Shown here piece by piece: positions 26,250-38,190 of a DNA stretch of 64,000 nucleotides. The notes below the pieces were generated by a model. That model saw nothing but the letters and a program-made list of their open reading frames with translations, did no database searches and had not been told where the DNA came from. Source of the DNA: Anseranas semipalmata (taxonomy: Eukaryota; Chordata; Aves; Anseriformes; Anseranatidae); assembly GCA_013399115.1 (NCBI GenBank), contig VXAA01004384.1, positions 249,488 to 313,487 of the forward strand. Reading direction: 5' to 3'. Every line of letters begins with the position of its first letter. The stretch's first letter is position 1. A program made the translations under genes and the position numbers.

Positions 26250-26400
26250 CTAAATAACACATCAGCCCTGAAGTTAAGCACACACCAAATAATTCATAAG
26301 GAGGCATGAATTATTAAATAACTTCTCATTATTGCCATTTTAATTACACACCATAAATTTCATACCTAAAGAGTACCTTAATGCTCTTGCTGAATCATAT
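26250..26400. promoter_or_regulatory. AT-rich island, candidate conserved element
   Basis: Contains CAAATAATTCATAAGG, CATGAATTATTAAATAAC, CATTTTAATTACAC and CATAAATTTCATAC within 130 bp, flanked by GC-rich DNA. This is one of the densest homeodomain-core clusters in the window. Confidence 0.35.
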
Positions 26401-28229
26401 TTTACTGGGCTCTGATCTGAGGGTTTCAACACGCCTGTGGGGCTTGAACATCACGGGGGAGAGCCAGGGCGAGCATTTCAGGGCCAGGTCCACAATTTCA
26501 CCATCTGCTTTGCAGCAAAACCAAATAATTTCAAAAATCCCCTCCCCCCCAAATCCTGGACGATTTCCAGCCCCCAAATCACTGTGCTTCTGTCCTCTTA
26601 CCACGTCCAAGAAAAGCACACTTAACAGGAGGGGCAGTCTGGAAGCAGAAGGGCTGTTTGCAGGGCAAGGACGTGTTGGTGGGAAACCAGAGCAGCTCAG
26701 CCCGGTCCAGCGGGTCTCCCGTGGGAGCAGCGGCACATCCCGCCCTGCATCATTAAGCAAGCGGAGCTGCGTTTCCTGGGAAAGCCGTCGCGCCGGGATT
26801 GCTGCGGGTGCCCCGCGGTGGGCTGTGTGCTTTGGCGCGTTCCTCATCATATCACCGGGGTCCCCCGGGAGCCCCGCTAATGGTCTCCGCGCAAGGCACT
26901 GTTGCTAAGAGAAGAAAGGATCGTTCTGGGGAAATGGCAGTCCCGCCTGATTTGTGCGAGTTTCCTTGTGCTTTTATGGCAGCCCATAAAAGGTATTGCC
27001 TAGCCCAAAAGACGTGGGCAGGTAATTGCAAGCTCGGCTGAGGGCTGCATCGCATACGTCCCTGCTGGTGACCCAGAGGAGGGCTCCAAGCCATCGACCC
27101 CATCCCGGGTGCCCACGTGTCACGTCTGCATTTCCATCAGCATGCTGAGCTGTCTGGGGACTTTTCAGAACAAGGGCTTGAGCTGGGGGATGCTCTGCTC
27201 TCCCTAGGCGAGCAGGAGACAGCCACAACTCTATTTTCAGCTGAGGTTTCCAAGGCACTTGTTTACCAGCACTGCCAACGAAGTCTGTTATCGCATCGGC
27301 ACTGCTGACAGCTCCGTTTGGAGCTGACTTTTCAGAGAAGGCATCTAAAGCGAGGCAGCAGGGAGGTTCGGGCTCCTGGGCCACCAGCTCTGGGCTGGGA
27401 CGCCTTGGCTAGAGGCAGTGCCAGGGCTTTGTAGGAAGGGTGCTGCAGCCACGTGCACTTGTGCACCCATGAATCATCATGCCAGCACGGGGATCCTGCT
27501 CTCCTTTTCCTTGCCTGGGAATCCCCAGCGGCTGGATCCTTTCCAGCCACCAGTGGGACATGTGTCTGGGGGTGGCTGTCACCACAGCAGCGACAGCATT
27601 CCCCCCCAGCATCACCCTCCAAGCCTGTCTCATCAGCCAGGTCCAAACCCACTGCGTTCACACCTGAACTCATTGTCATGCCTGGGATGCGCAAGGATGC
27701 AGGAGAGGCCCCCCCGCAGGCTGCAGTGTTATATCCACCGTGCTGCTCTTGGCTATTCATTAGGTAATTACCTGGAAAGTCAGTTGGGTTTGCCTGGATG
27801 ATTTTATCCATTGCAAACACATCCTGGCAATTTCTTCCAGGCCCACAAGCTGTGAAGAGCTCCTCCCAGGCAGCGATGCAAGTGGCCAGCATCCTCAGGA
27901 GCCGCATCAGGAGGCACGGGGCTGGTGGAGCAGAGGACAGTGCTGGGACGGGCGCAGCCACCCTCGCGGTACTGCACCAGGCAAGCCCGGGAGCCGGCGT
28001 GTTGCTGCCCTGCAGCAGCTCCAGCCACTGTCTCTGTCCCCACAGAGCGCCCACAGACACCCGTGGGGAGCAAGGGTGAGCTTCTGCCCATGCACAGGCA
28101 AGGAGATGAGCCAGAGGTGCAATATCCCATCCAGTCCCGCTTCAGCAGTCCTCGGGGCAAGGTGGAGGCAATTTGGGGAGCGTCGCATCGAGTTTCCAGC
28201 CTCACGTCACTCTGTCATCCATTTCCTGG
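26401..28229. other. GC-rich stretch, no supported gene
   Basis: Overlapping ORFs on both strands without splice borders or domains. An AT-leaning patch at 27755-27840 is the only other structure. Confidence 0.4.
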
Positions 28230-28620
28230 GGTGATGAGAAGGTAATTAAATTTTGTAGGGGAAGGGAAACTTCACCAATAGCAAGAGCATACTGAAGCTC
28301 CTGATCTCATCAGAGGAAATGCTAGGCTCCAAATTAAATGCGTTTACTGTTTCATGTACCCTCACTTACCGTCGTTGTAATGAGTCTGGGAATTAATTGT
28401 TTGCCCATTTAAAACAAGTCCCCTCTTGCACTGTGCCGCACTCCCCCTCTCCTACCCCTCCGTAATTTGATATTCCGGTTAGAAAACAAATTGGCATTCA
28501 TTGGAAAATCAATCTTTTCATTGTTTAACTCTCATTTCTCCGGGGAACGTGTGGGAATGGAATTACATCCTCCGATATGAACCCTCTCTGAATGCCTAAT
28601 TGCAGTCAGGGAGCCACCGG
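28230..28620. promoter_or_regulatory. AT-rich non-coding block, candidate conserved element
   Basis: Contains GGTAATTAAATTTTG, GGGAATTAATTGTTTGCC, CCGTAATTTGATATTCCGG and TCATTGGAAAATCAATC. About 390 bp without a coding frame in a GC-rich setting. Confidence 0.35.
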
Positions 28621-31600
28621 CAACAGAAAGTGATGGTGCTGCAGCAGCAGCAGCCCGGTGGCAGCAGCCAGGCAGTTTCGGGCCCCAGGGTGACAGCTGG
28701 GGCAGTGGGGAAAGCCGCTGTGGTTTGCAGGCACAAACCTCGGAGCATCTCCTTTGGCTTGCTAGAGAGCACAAGCTGGAGAATATCAGACAGCCGCTCC
28801 GGGGACGAGCCCGGTAATGGAGTCTGTCGTTTATTAGCAGGGATAAAACAGCAAGGGCTCACTACAGCAGCAGAGATACTAACAAACGGCGTGAAGAAAA
28901 GCCTGAAGACACGAAGCCACCGTATTGTGTTTATTCAGGCTGAGGATGGGCAGAACAAACAAAATATGTCCTTTCACGAGGTTTTGAGAAGAGCCGGGCT
29001 CCTGCATCTCAACTTGCTGCTGCTCCTGCAGCACCCTGCCCTGGGCACCCATAGGGGCTGGCGGGTCCCCAGGGTGTCCCACAGCCTGAGCCCCTGTCCC
29101 CTCTGCCAGGCCCTGGGTTAGGGTCTGGTACCTGCTTGGGACTTGCTTTCTGCTTGTAAGAGGGCACTTGCTAACCATGCCAGGCAACTGGCCTGGCAGC
29201 GATGCTTCTGCTTCCTGCAGAGACGCTTGCTGCTGAAATAAAGCGCTAATTTTATGGGTAACATTGGTTGTCTTCTACATTCACTGCAGGAAAACGAATA
29301 GCCACTTTTATGCAAAAAGGTTTTACTGTGATATCAGAAAGCACTAATGAATATACAGAACCAAATTACACGGTACCCCATGAGTCTAAACGCCCGGACA
29401 GAGATTTACAGCAAAAGGAGCAGCAGGCACAGATAAAAGCCTGTAACCAAAGCGGGTCATACAAGTAATCAGGGACAATAAATTTCTGAAAAATTGAGCT
29501 GTCAGTCCCTTCCGTCCAGATGCTCGGCTCCATTTCAAAGCTGAATAACTTGTAGTTGCAAAGAGTTAATGTGGCAGATGAGCAGCACGGCAGCAGCTCA
29601 CGTACCCACTCAGGGGGCTCTCTGCACCCCAACCCCTCCGCATCCAGGTCTGGCAATGTCTGCACCCCATGGGTGGTGACACCCATATCCTCGTGGCTAT
29701 CCCAGGTCAGCAGTTGACCTGGAGCACATGCACGCCCGCTGATGTGCCAGCAAGTGACCTCTCTGATGGTTTCAATTACACCGTAAGGTAATTGTGTCTT
29801 CCCCACGCCTCCATCACAGTGCTTGGGAGTCTTCAGCAACAATTTATATATTTATTACAGTTTAAGTATCCTTAGCCCTGAGCTCTTTCCCGTAATGAAA
29901 ATATAAAGCACAAAACCAGAAGCCGGCAAACACAGGCTGAGCCAGGTGGAAAAGACGCTAGCAACCCTCCTGGCCATCCCCCGGCAGAGAGCAGGGGCCG
30001 TGGAGCCCCCCTAGCCTCTCGCAGGGCTGCAAAGCTCTGGGCACTGCAGCTCCCTCTCTCCTTCCCTCCCTCCAGCAAAAGGAAGGAAATGCTGTGAAAG
30101 AAGGAGGTAATTTGGGTGCTTCCCCTGTCCCAGCCCTGATGGGCGGTGAGCGCATTGGCAGGGAAAAGTCATCTCAAGGGAACAAATTCCCTTCCCCGCT
30201 GAGGTCTGCAGATGGGGTCCTCCCAGGCTGGGTCCGTACTGGAGGTGCGAGAGGAGAGAAGAGCCTTGGCAGATGCCATGGAAAAAAGAAAGCCAAAAAG
30301 CAATTTTTGTTTGTTTTTGTCAGAAAGACACAAAGTCTTACACCTTGGGTGAGACAGAGATGATTTAACAAGAAAAAGATGTCACAAAATCCCTGAGTTA
30401 CAAATCACTCTTCTTGCAATCCTGCAGCAAAAATACTTAACATCTGTTGCGTGCAGCACAGGAGGCTGTGCTGGGGATTGCAGGCAATCTGGGGAAAAAA
30501 AATCCCAAAGCAGCAAACTCCCAGTGTGCAAGTCCCGATCCCTGTACACATCCCTGGCCGCGGGACAGAGGGAGCCGTGGTGGCTCCGCAGCCCTGCAGA
30601 GCCCGTGGGAGCACTGCTCCCATGCCCCTGGGACAGCAACTTCTGCATCCGCACCCATGGATGCAAATAAAAAGAAAGCAAAAACCACAAGCGGTTTTCC
30701 TGTGCCTGCCCGCCGAGGCCGAGCGGGGCTCAGCACCAGCACCCAGCACCTCCCTCGGGCGGGCCCCGGGCAGAAGCGGTGATGCTGCGGGACACGGGCG
30801 AGCACCAGCAGCGTCAGGAGGGTTTGCAGAGGCTGCGGACGGACCCCTCCCGGCATGGAAGGTGAGCAGCTGGCACGAGGCTGCTGCGGGGGGTGCTTCG
30901 CGCGGTGGATAAAGGTGATTTAATTGCTGGAGAAGTGGTAATTGCTCAGGGAGTGCCATCTGATTATGGTCAGTATGAGCAAAGAGAGGGCAGTCCCAGC
31001 CAGTAATATAGGTACTAGATGTTTCTCCAGAGCTAATATAAATCAGTGGAAATTATGAGCAAAACCGATCAGGTGGAAAAAAACAATAATTAAATGACGG
31101 TGAATGGAAAGCTAAGAGCTCTTTAAGAAGTGTTTAAGAAACAGCAAAGGAGACAATGTGGCCAGAAGTTTAGCCTGACAGCTGGTAAAATATGAAACCA
31201 ATAATCAAAAAACAAGGAAGGGAAAGGTGTCCATGAGAAAGATGCTACAGAGCACAGGCAATTGTGATGAGAAGCAGAGTAATAAGAAAATGCCCGTTGT
31301 TGGTATAGATGCTACTCTTCCAAGGAGAAGTTAAATGGAGTTAGAAAAGAGAAAAGGATCCTGCTGCGTGCAGAAAGGGCTCCCAGTGCAGAAGGGGCAG
31401 GCAGGCATGGTGGGATGGGGCAGGGTGGGAGTTGGGCAGAGGATGACGCAGTGCTCTTCTCCTTGCACTACCAAGGTGTACTTTGAAACTGGCTGAGCAG
31501 CCCAGCGCCCTGCCAGGAGCCTGCAGCATCACCTGGGCGAATCCTGCCCCACGGATAAACCATGCCCTGATCCCACAGCTCAGCCAGGGATCTAAAAGCA

Positions 31601-31659
31601 GATCCGCAACGTGGCCAGAGTGCAGCTGGGAGAGCTCTCACCCTGCTGCAGACAAAGCA
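28621..31659. other. mixed stretch, no supported gene
   Basis: GC-rich ORF clusters near 28.6-29.1 and 30.4-30.95 kb occur on both strands at once and look non-coding. AT-rich breaks lie at 29.24-29.58, 29.80-29.91 and 30.93-31.35 kb. Confidence 0.4.
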
Positions 31660-32310
31660 ATTTGATCACATTTCACTTTGGCTTTAAATCTTTTCCTTTT
31701 GATCCCAAGAAGAGCAGCTGAGAGTTCAGGAGTGAAGTCTGTTCCCTGACCCCTGCCAGAGCCGCAGCGATGAGAGTGCAATTATCTAGAGGTGTACATT
31801 AAGCCAAATGCAAGCGCGCCCTCGCTGCTTTTCCTCCCCTTGTTTTTATTGATTCTTTTTTTGGCTTGTTCTTGCTTCCTCTTTTTAAAGATTTCTAAAT
31901 TTATGGACAGCTCAAAGGGAGCGCTGCTGTCATAATGAGAAAAAATAGCATTTTGTGCTGTGGCTTTCTTGCTGTTTCCTTGGGCCCTCATTCCGTTTGT
32001 TTTCATCTGAACGCCATTTCCGTATAATGGTTGCAAACAATATTGTATTAGCTTTAATTCTGACCTTGCCTCAATTTCTAGCAGAAAATTGTTTCAGCTT
32101 AAAAATGGCTAGATTTACTCTTCAGGCCAATGAAAATAAGTCTGCAAGGCTGAAAAGAAGATGTCAAAAGCAGGCACTAAAGATCACTTTAAATGATAAC
32201 AGTTGTACTTGAAGCAAAAAATAATATACAAAGCTTTCATCTAGCAATTTTCATCCTTGGACAGCAAAGTGCTTTACAGCTGAGTTCACTGCCATCAGCC
32301 CTGTTTTTAA
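31660..32310. promoter_or_regulatory. long AT-rich non-coding block
   Basis: About 650 bp of AT-rich sequence with T-rich runs (TTTTTATTGATTCTTTTTTTGG), TCATAATGAG and TTGCAAACAATATTGTATTAG. No coding frame. It is the longest AT-rich block in the left 33 kb. Confidence 0.3.
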
Positions 32311-33136
32311 AGGTGAGAAGAAATATGGCTTTTGCTTGCTTTGCTGTGGTCCTGTAGCCCAAACCAGCTTGTTAATACGAGGGTCCCTGCTCTCCCACTC
32401 CCCCAGGCTCCCCAGATTGGGGGCATCTGTACCGCAGTGACACCAAAGCCCCAGCTGCCTGCTGGAGAGGGAACCTGTGGGTCTGGTGGCCAGGATGCTG
32501 CAGGGGGACAGGCGAGGGTAACGTCAGCTTGGCCCTCACCCATTTTCCTCACACATTTCTTGCGCACTTTCTGCAGAGAAAAGCGTCTGCGTAAGCACTG
32601 CGACACACCAAAAATCCCCGCTGAGAAAGCTGCAGAGCATCTTCCTCTCCTCTTGTCATCCGTCCAAGAGGCAAAAGATGAGATCTCTGACCTGGCACCT
32701 CGTGCTTCACCTTTGCACCTCTTTAATGCTACGGGAACATTGGCATCGCAGAGCTTACTGCCAGGTAGATCTCAGCAAGGAAATTGTTCCTGCAGGAAGC
32801 TTAATTGCAGCCATTAAACCTCTAGTCTGTACCCTGATTGTATCGCTAAATGGTGATGCCGACCCTGAAATATGCGCCTACATCCCATGCCTGCTCAGGG
32901 CTCCTTCAGCACTGTATTCACGTCGATCTTTTTAGTGAACCAGCAGCAGGTAGTTACACACTTTTACGGCCATAAAAATCATTTAAAACAAAACAAAAAA
33001 AACAAACACAAATGCAAACTTATCCATCCTTGCAAAATAACCCCCTTGCTCACAGTTCCACCAGCTGTGAGAGCTGTTTGTGGCTGGCTGCCTCTGCCTG
33101 CTTTTCTGGCCCCATTACCCAACCCCACACAACTCT

Positions 33137-33178
33137 GCAGGGTGTGCGGGATGCAGGGTGTGCGGGATGCAGGGTGTA
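33137..33178 (+). repeat. 16-bp tandem repeat, about 2.6 copies
   Basis: The unit GCAGGGTGTGCGGGAT occurs at 33137-33152 and 33153-33168 and partially again to 33178. Confidence 0.85.
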
Positions 33179-33360
33179 CACCGGGGAAGAAAAAGCATAT
33201 CGACATATGGCTCTCTGCTCCCTCTAGGTAGTGCCTGAGCAACTCGCTCCCATTCCCACACTCATGACAGCCCCTGCAGCCACCCGTCCCCACCACCCAG
33301 CCCCTCCAACCCACTTGCAGTTGTCACCAGCCCGAGCGCTCAAGACGGACACGTGCTCCA

Positions 33361-33405
33361 GAGCTTGGCAGCAATAGGATGAGCTTGGCAGCAATAGGAT
33401 GAGCT
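33361..33405 (+). repeat. 20-bp tandem duplication with a partial third copy
   Basis: GAGCTTGGCAGCAATAGGAT occurs twice perfectly (33361-33380, 33381-33400), followed by GAGCT. Confidence 0.9.
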
Positions 33406-35417
33406 GTGTGAGGACTGGGAGGACTGGTGTGGCTCACCTGGTGGGCTGGGGAAGGTCCTGGCGCGGTCCCTGCCTCCAGCACTCATCACAAGCAGGCTTC
33501 ATAACCAAGACGCGCTGTCCCCATCAGCAGGGAGCACCCAGCACATCGCAGCAGAGCGTGACGGGGCACTGGCACCAGCTCTCCAGCCAAGGGGGCTCCA
33601 TGCTTGGCTGCAGAGCAGAGAGCTTTCATTTGTGCCCGGCCAAGTCGTGATGAGCTATCCTGCACAAAAAAAACAGATGCTTAAAAGTTACAGACAAACA
33701 CAAAGTGGGATACCCCCCAAAAGGCTGCTTTAAATAGAGACTTCATTTAATTTGGATGTCTTATTCCAGTAAAATCTTATCTGCAAGTTTCAGGGCTGCC
33801 TGGGAAATCTTGCTGCCTCACCAGGGAAAAGGATATTTAAAAAGGATTAAATCTGACAGTCTTATACCAAAAGTGGATTTTTTAAGACATAAGCAAAGCT
33901 TCAAGAGGAAAAGGTTAGTGGGCAGTTGAAAATGCAGCTGTATTCAGACTAATAAAGCTTAATTTCTAGTTAGATACTAACAGACCGAATGTTAGAGAAC
34001 AAACTGAAGGCCAGGCTCGGGTACTGAAGAAGGCAGGAAAGTGCTGTGCTGGTGCTGAGAGCACCTCGGAAAAGAGCCCCTGGATATTTTACTGGCTGCA
34101 AACAGCACCAACGGCCCGGTTAGCCTGGCATCCAGCGCAGCTCACGCTGGCCTGGGGCTGCCCCTGTCCGCAGCCATTTCGGGCTATCCAGGGTCTGTTG
34201 TGGCAAGAGCTTGAATCCTCTCCAACTCCTGCCCTCAAGTCTTCCCCGCGCTGGGTACCAATTTCCTTGGCCCCATATCTGAAGCGCCAGCGGTAGCAGG
34301 AGCGTTCTCATGTGGTTTTGTTCTCGCTGCTATCTGCTGATCTGCAGACTGAATACATTACATTGCCTTCTCCTAGCCTGAATCCCAAGGCTGGATAAAT
34401 GGGATTAACTCCCCGCTTTGTTTACATCCCCACTCCGGCAGCGGGTCGCTCTCCCTGGGCTCCGGGATGGAGGGAGCCTGTGGCTGCCCCTGGCTCTGGG
34501 TGCGCCAGGGACTGAAGCTCATTCCCATGCAGGCTGGAAATTGTCACCATGGCCCACACCGCAAACTCGTTAGACCTCTGCACTGCCCCCAACACGCAGG
34601 AAAATTGCTTTTTGACTCTGCGCTAACAAAAAGCGGCCGTGCATCACTTACCAATATTGAATCCGTTTACAAAAACATGTTTTTGCTCCGCTCTAATTGC
34701 TTCAAATGAAGCAATTGCATTACGCTTGGTCCCTTCATTGTACCTCTCCGACAGACGCTCTCCACCAGCTCCCTAAATTTGCCCTCAACATGAATTAGAT
34801 CTCAATGCTCAGCAGGCAGCACGGCAGCAGCCCAGCCCGGAATACCTGGCTTGGAGGTGAGCAGGGTGCAGCAGGTCTCCCGAACCCTGCAGGATGCCAG
34901 CGGGGTGCCAGAACCACGCAGAGCTCTTGGTCCAGCTCCACCAGGGGCTTCCTTCAGGAAGGGGAGAGAGCAGGCAGTGCTTCGCCACGGCGCAGGGATG
35001 CTAACCTAGCACTTAGGTGAAAAGTAGACTAGTCTCACATAGCTGGCATGCTGTAAATGACACAAGCTAAGCTATAACTCACCTGGCCTTGTATTTCACA
35101 TCATGTCTAACGGCATTTTTCATTAATAAGCAGCTTGTCACGTCCCTCTGCTCTCAGGCTGCAGATGCAGAGCACGGGGAATCCCTCCTTTGGCACTGAC
35201 ACCTGGGAGATGCTCCCCCTCCAGTGCTCTGGGTTTATTCTCTTTTCTGCCATAATTTTCCTGTGCAATGTGCCACAGCCAGCAAGGGGCAAGGACCGGG
35301 GCTGTTGGAGCAACAAGGTGAGGACCTTCTGCGTTAGGACAGCCCCGAATGCCACCATGTCCTGGGCTCCTTAGCAGGTGGGCTCGCAGCTTCTCCCAGG
35401 CCAGAACCACTGGGGAC

Positions 35418-35451
35418 GCACACACACACGTGTGCACACATGCACACACAC
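35418..35451 (+). repeat. imperfect (CA)n microsatellite
   Basis: A CA-rich tract is interrupted by CGTGTG and TG, about 34 bp long. Confidence 0.85.
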
Positions 35452-36519
35452 TTCTCCCTGCCTGTTCCCATTGCCATGGAAACAGCAGTGACATCAGGCA
35501 CCGGTAGTTACTCTGATGACTAATTACGTAGCAAACCCTGAGCCAAATTACTGAAACAATTCCCAAGCCCCAGAGATCTGCACCTAAACCCCCAAGCAGA
35601 TGCTGAAGCACGTCCTTCGCATCCAGATGCAGGACGCAGAGGAGCTCTTTGGGCTCCGGCAGGGCAGCCCTGTTTGCTTATTCATTTGTGCCCCTGAAAT
35701 CCCTTCCTTAAGATAACATTATAGCTCCCTGCATCGGCAGTTTCCAACTCGCAGCTCCCTGCAGCATCCTGATGAAACAGGAGGTGTGTGCAGCGCCAGA
35801 TTTCCCACTACCTGACTCCGACATAAGAAACATCCCAGAAATACGCAAAGGAGCCTTCCCCAGGACTGCCTGCCAGCCTCCCACTGCTTTCCCTGCCAGC
35901 TGCGTCGTGCCATTCGGCTGCAGCAAACCTACCTTATCAAGCAGGGCCAGCAACCAGCACGGGGCACTGCAAGGCACCAATTTCATCCTCACAGCACCCC
36001 AGGAAGCATTAATTACAGCACAAGGCACCACTAATGCAGAAACTTTTTTTTTCCCCCAGGTTGCAGCCCATGCCTGAGGCTTTGGTGACTTTCAGCCGCA
36101 CAGGAGGACCGATGTTACACCAGTATTTAGGAAGTATTGTGGTGAACTCTTAGGGGGGCTCCCATTAATGCATTTAGCATCTACTCATAAATCATCATCC
36201 AACACAAAACATTTATCCCCCCCAGTATGAAGTCCTCCAGGTTAAGGAAGGACTTGCCATATTTTTCAGAAACAAAAGATTTGCTTTCCCTGCTTCCCCC
36301 CCCCTTCATACACAAAAGTGCACTTCCCCGTTCTGGACAGAAACACAGTTTCTTCCCCCAAGCCAAAGCTGCCTGTGGGGACCACTCGGCTGGGACTGCC
36401 AGAGGCAGCAGTCGGCATCAGCCCCGCACAGCGCTGGGATGGCTCAGCCGGCCCCGCAGCGCCCATTAGCACACAGAGCGAGTGCCTGGAGGTGAGAGCT
36501 TCACTCATCAAATGTGCTA

Positions 36520-37560
36520 TTAAGATCCTAATCCGTTTCATTAGTCCGTTTCATTTGACACTTAGTGAGGCTCAGAGATGCTCTGAGCAGCGGGGATGAA
36601 CACATACAGCCTGGCCTGTGGAAAAATTAGCCTTTTCATTAGACCCATAATTTCCTTTTCCTCCTTTATTAGTTTATTTCTAAAGCCACAGGGCGCCCAG
36701 GTTGTGCAGTTCTGGCAGAGGTGCCATGGATATCCCCTTCCAACAGTAACAACAAGACCATCCACGGAACGCTTTGGGGTCTGAAGTGATTAAATACAGA
36801 GCCACATCTGCAAGAATGCCTAATTCATTTCTTCTTTCACGTGAGAAAGGCTCAAAGGTCAGCTGAGAGGTGGTGCAGAACTGACTACAGACCGGTCAGG
36901 GGGCCGATAAACGAGCAAGCTGAATTTGTATCAATACATTTGACAAATAGGTCGACACCATTTAATTTCCAGTTCTGTATCTCTTCAAAGCATGATGATG
37001 CATAGCACCATTTGGGAACTGTACACTGCAGCAGGTATTTGGCATGTGTGGAAAGGTCAGAAGCTATCAAATAAGCAGGGGACAGTTTAATGACTTTGTC
37101 TCATTTCATCCAGATACATTTCAAATCATTTAGAAGGGACTACATTACCCCAACATCAAAAAAACTTACTCACCACAAGTTATCATGTAAGGACAAGCCG
37201 TGTTTAGGGAATGTCACTGCGATGCACTGGCAGCCGGTGCGGGAGCCCGCCGGTGTCTGTCTCCATCCCGTGCCGTGATGGGGATGCTCTCCCCTTGCTG
37301 CTGCACACCCGACCTTTTCGTCTGCACTCAATTTATTAACTTTGCTGAAATGTGATTATTAGTTACTTCCTGATAACAGCTCTATAAAGGCATCTTTCCT
37401 AAACATGTGGACTTCTTGCACAGAAACACTTGAGACTGCATTAAACCTTCATACCATTGAAAAAATATTTAACAAAATAATAATCTTGTGAATATAATAT
37501 TCATCTCAAGGACTAGATCATGGCAGTTCTTCAGAAACAGCTACAAAAACACACATCTCG
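36520..37560. promoter_or_regulatory. AT-rich non-coding region, candidate conserved elements
   Basis: Three AT-rich blocks (36.52-36.70, 36.78-37.20 and 37.32-37.56 kb) contain words such as AATTAGCCTTTTCATTAG, CCTTTATTAGTTTATTTC and CAATTTATTAACTTTGC, with no splice-bordered frame. Confidence 0.3.
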
Positions 37561-37889
37561 CTGAAATACTCCCAGCAAGCAAAGCTGAATGAGCTGCGAG
37601 CTGGGGACAGCCTGGCCAGGAGCTGGGCATCAGGGCTTCACGTAACTGGCCATGAGTTCAGAGATTTTTTTAAATACACCATCATCTCCAAAGAAAATTA
37701 AGCACAGGCAAGGGATGAGAGGAAAAATCCCCCCCAAGCAGCCAGAACCTAATTGCTCCCTTTCCTATCCCAGCCATCGCGGTTCGTGACCATCCCCAGC
37801 TCAGCCACAGCCACGCGAGGGAGCCGGGAGGCGCAGACCCCGAGCGCATCAATGGGGAGCCCTTCCTGAGTTAGCGGTAAGGATTACAG

Positions 37890-38060
37890 CATGATAGAAA
37901 GGCCTATTAAAGCTGCTTTCTAGAACAAATGCTGCCCCCGTGGCTAATCAGCGGAATATTTCCTTCATTGAGAGACAAAATTAATATTGTTTTTTGGCAG
38001 ACGCAACGATGCCAAGTAAATAACTTGCAGTCGCGCTTTATTGTCACGGTGCCTTTGGTT
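37890..38060. promoter_or_regulatory. AT-rich island with an NF-I-like inverted repeat
   Basis: Contains GGCTAATCAGCGG, ACAAAATTAATATTG and the inverted repeat TTGGCA (37994-37999) / TGCCAA (38010-38015). The 10-bp gap between arms is longer than the usual NF-I site. Non-coding. Confidence 0.35.
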
Positions 38061-38150
38061 GCCGTTCCTGGCCCCGAGAGGGTGGTGACGGAAAAGGAAG
38101 AACACAAACAGGAACCTGCAATGACCACGTGCCCTGGAGCGGCACAGAGC

Positions 38151-38190
38151 CGGTAATTAACAGCTGACATCGGTAATTAACAGCTGACAT
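38151..38190 (+). repeat. perfect 20-bp tandem duplication carrying TAATTA and CAGCTG
   Basis: CGGTAATTAACAGCTGACAT occurs at 38151-38170 and again at 38171-38190. Each copy holds a homeodomain core (TAATTA) and an E-box (CAGCTG) 1 bp apart. Confidence 0.9.

Larger units (their letters stand above)
32311..36519. other. mixed stretch with two minisatellites, no supported gene
   Basis: Small tandem repeats at 33137-33178 and 33361-33405 and a CA-rich tract at 35418-35451. ORFs are short and overlapping. AT-rich patches lie at 33.66-33.98, 34.58-34.80 and 36.02-36.25 kb. Confidence 0.4.
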
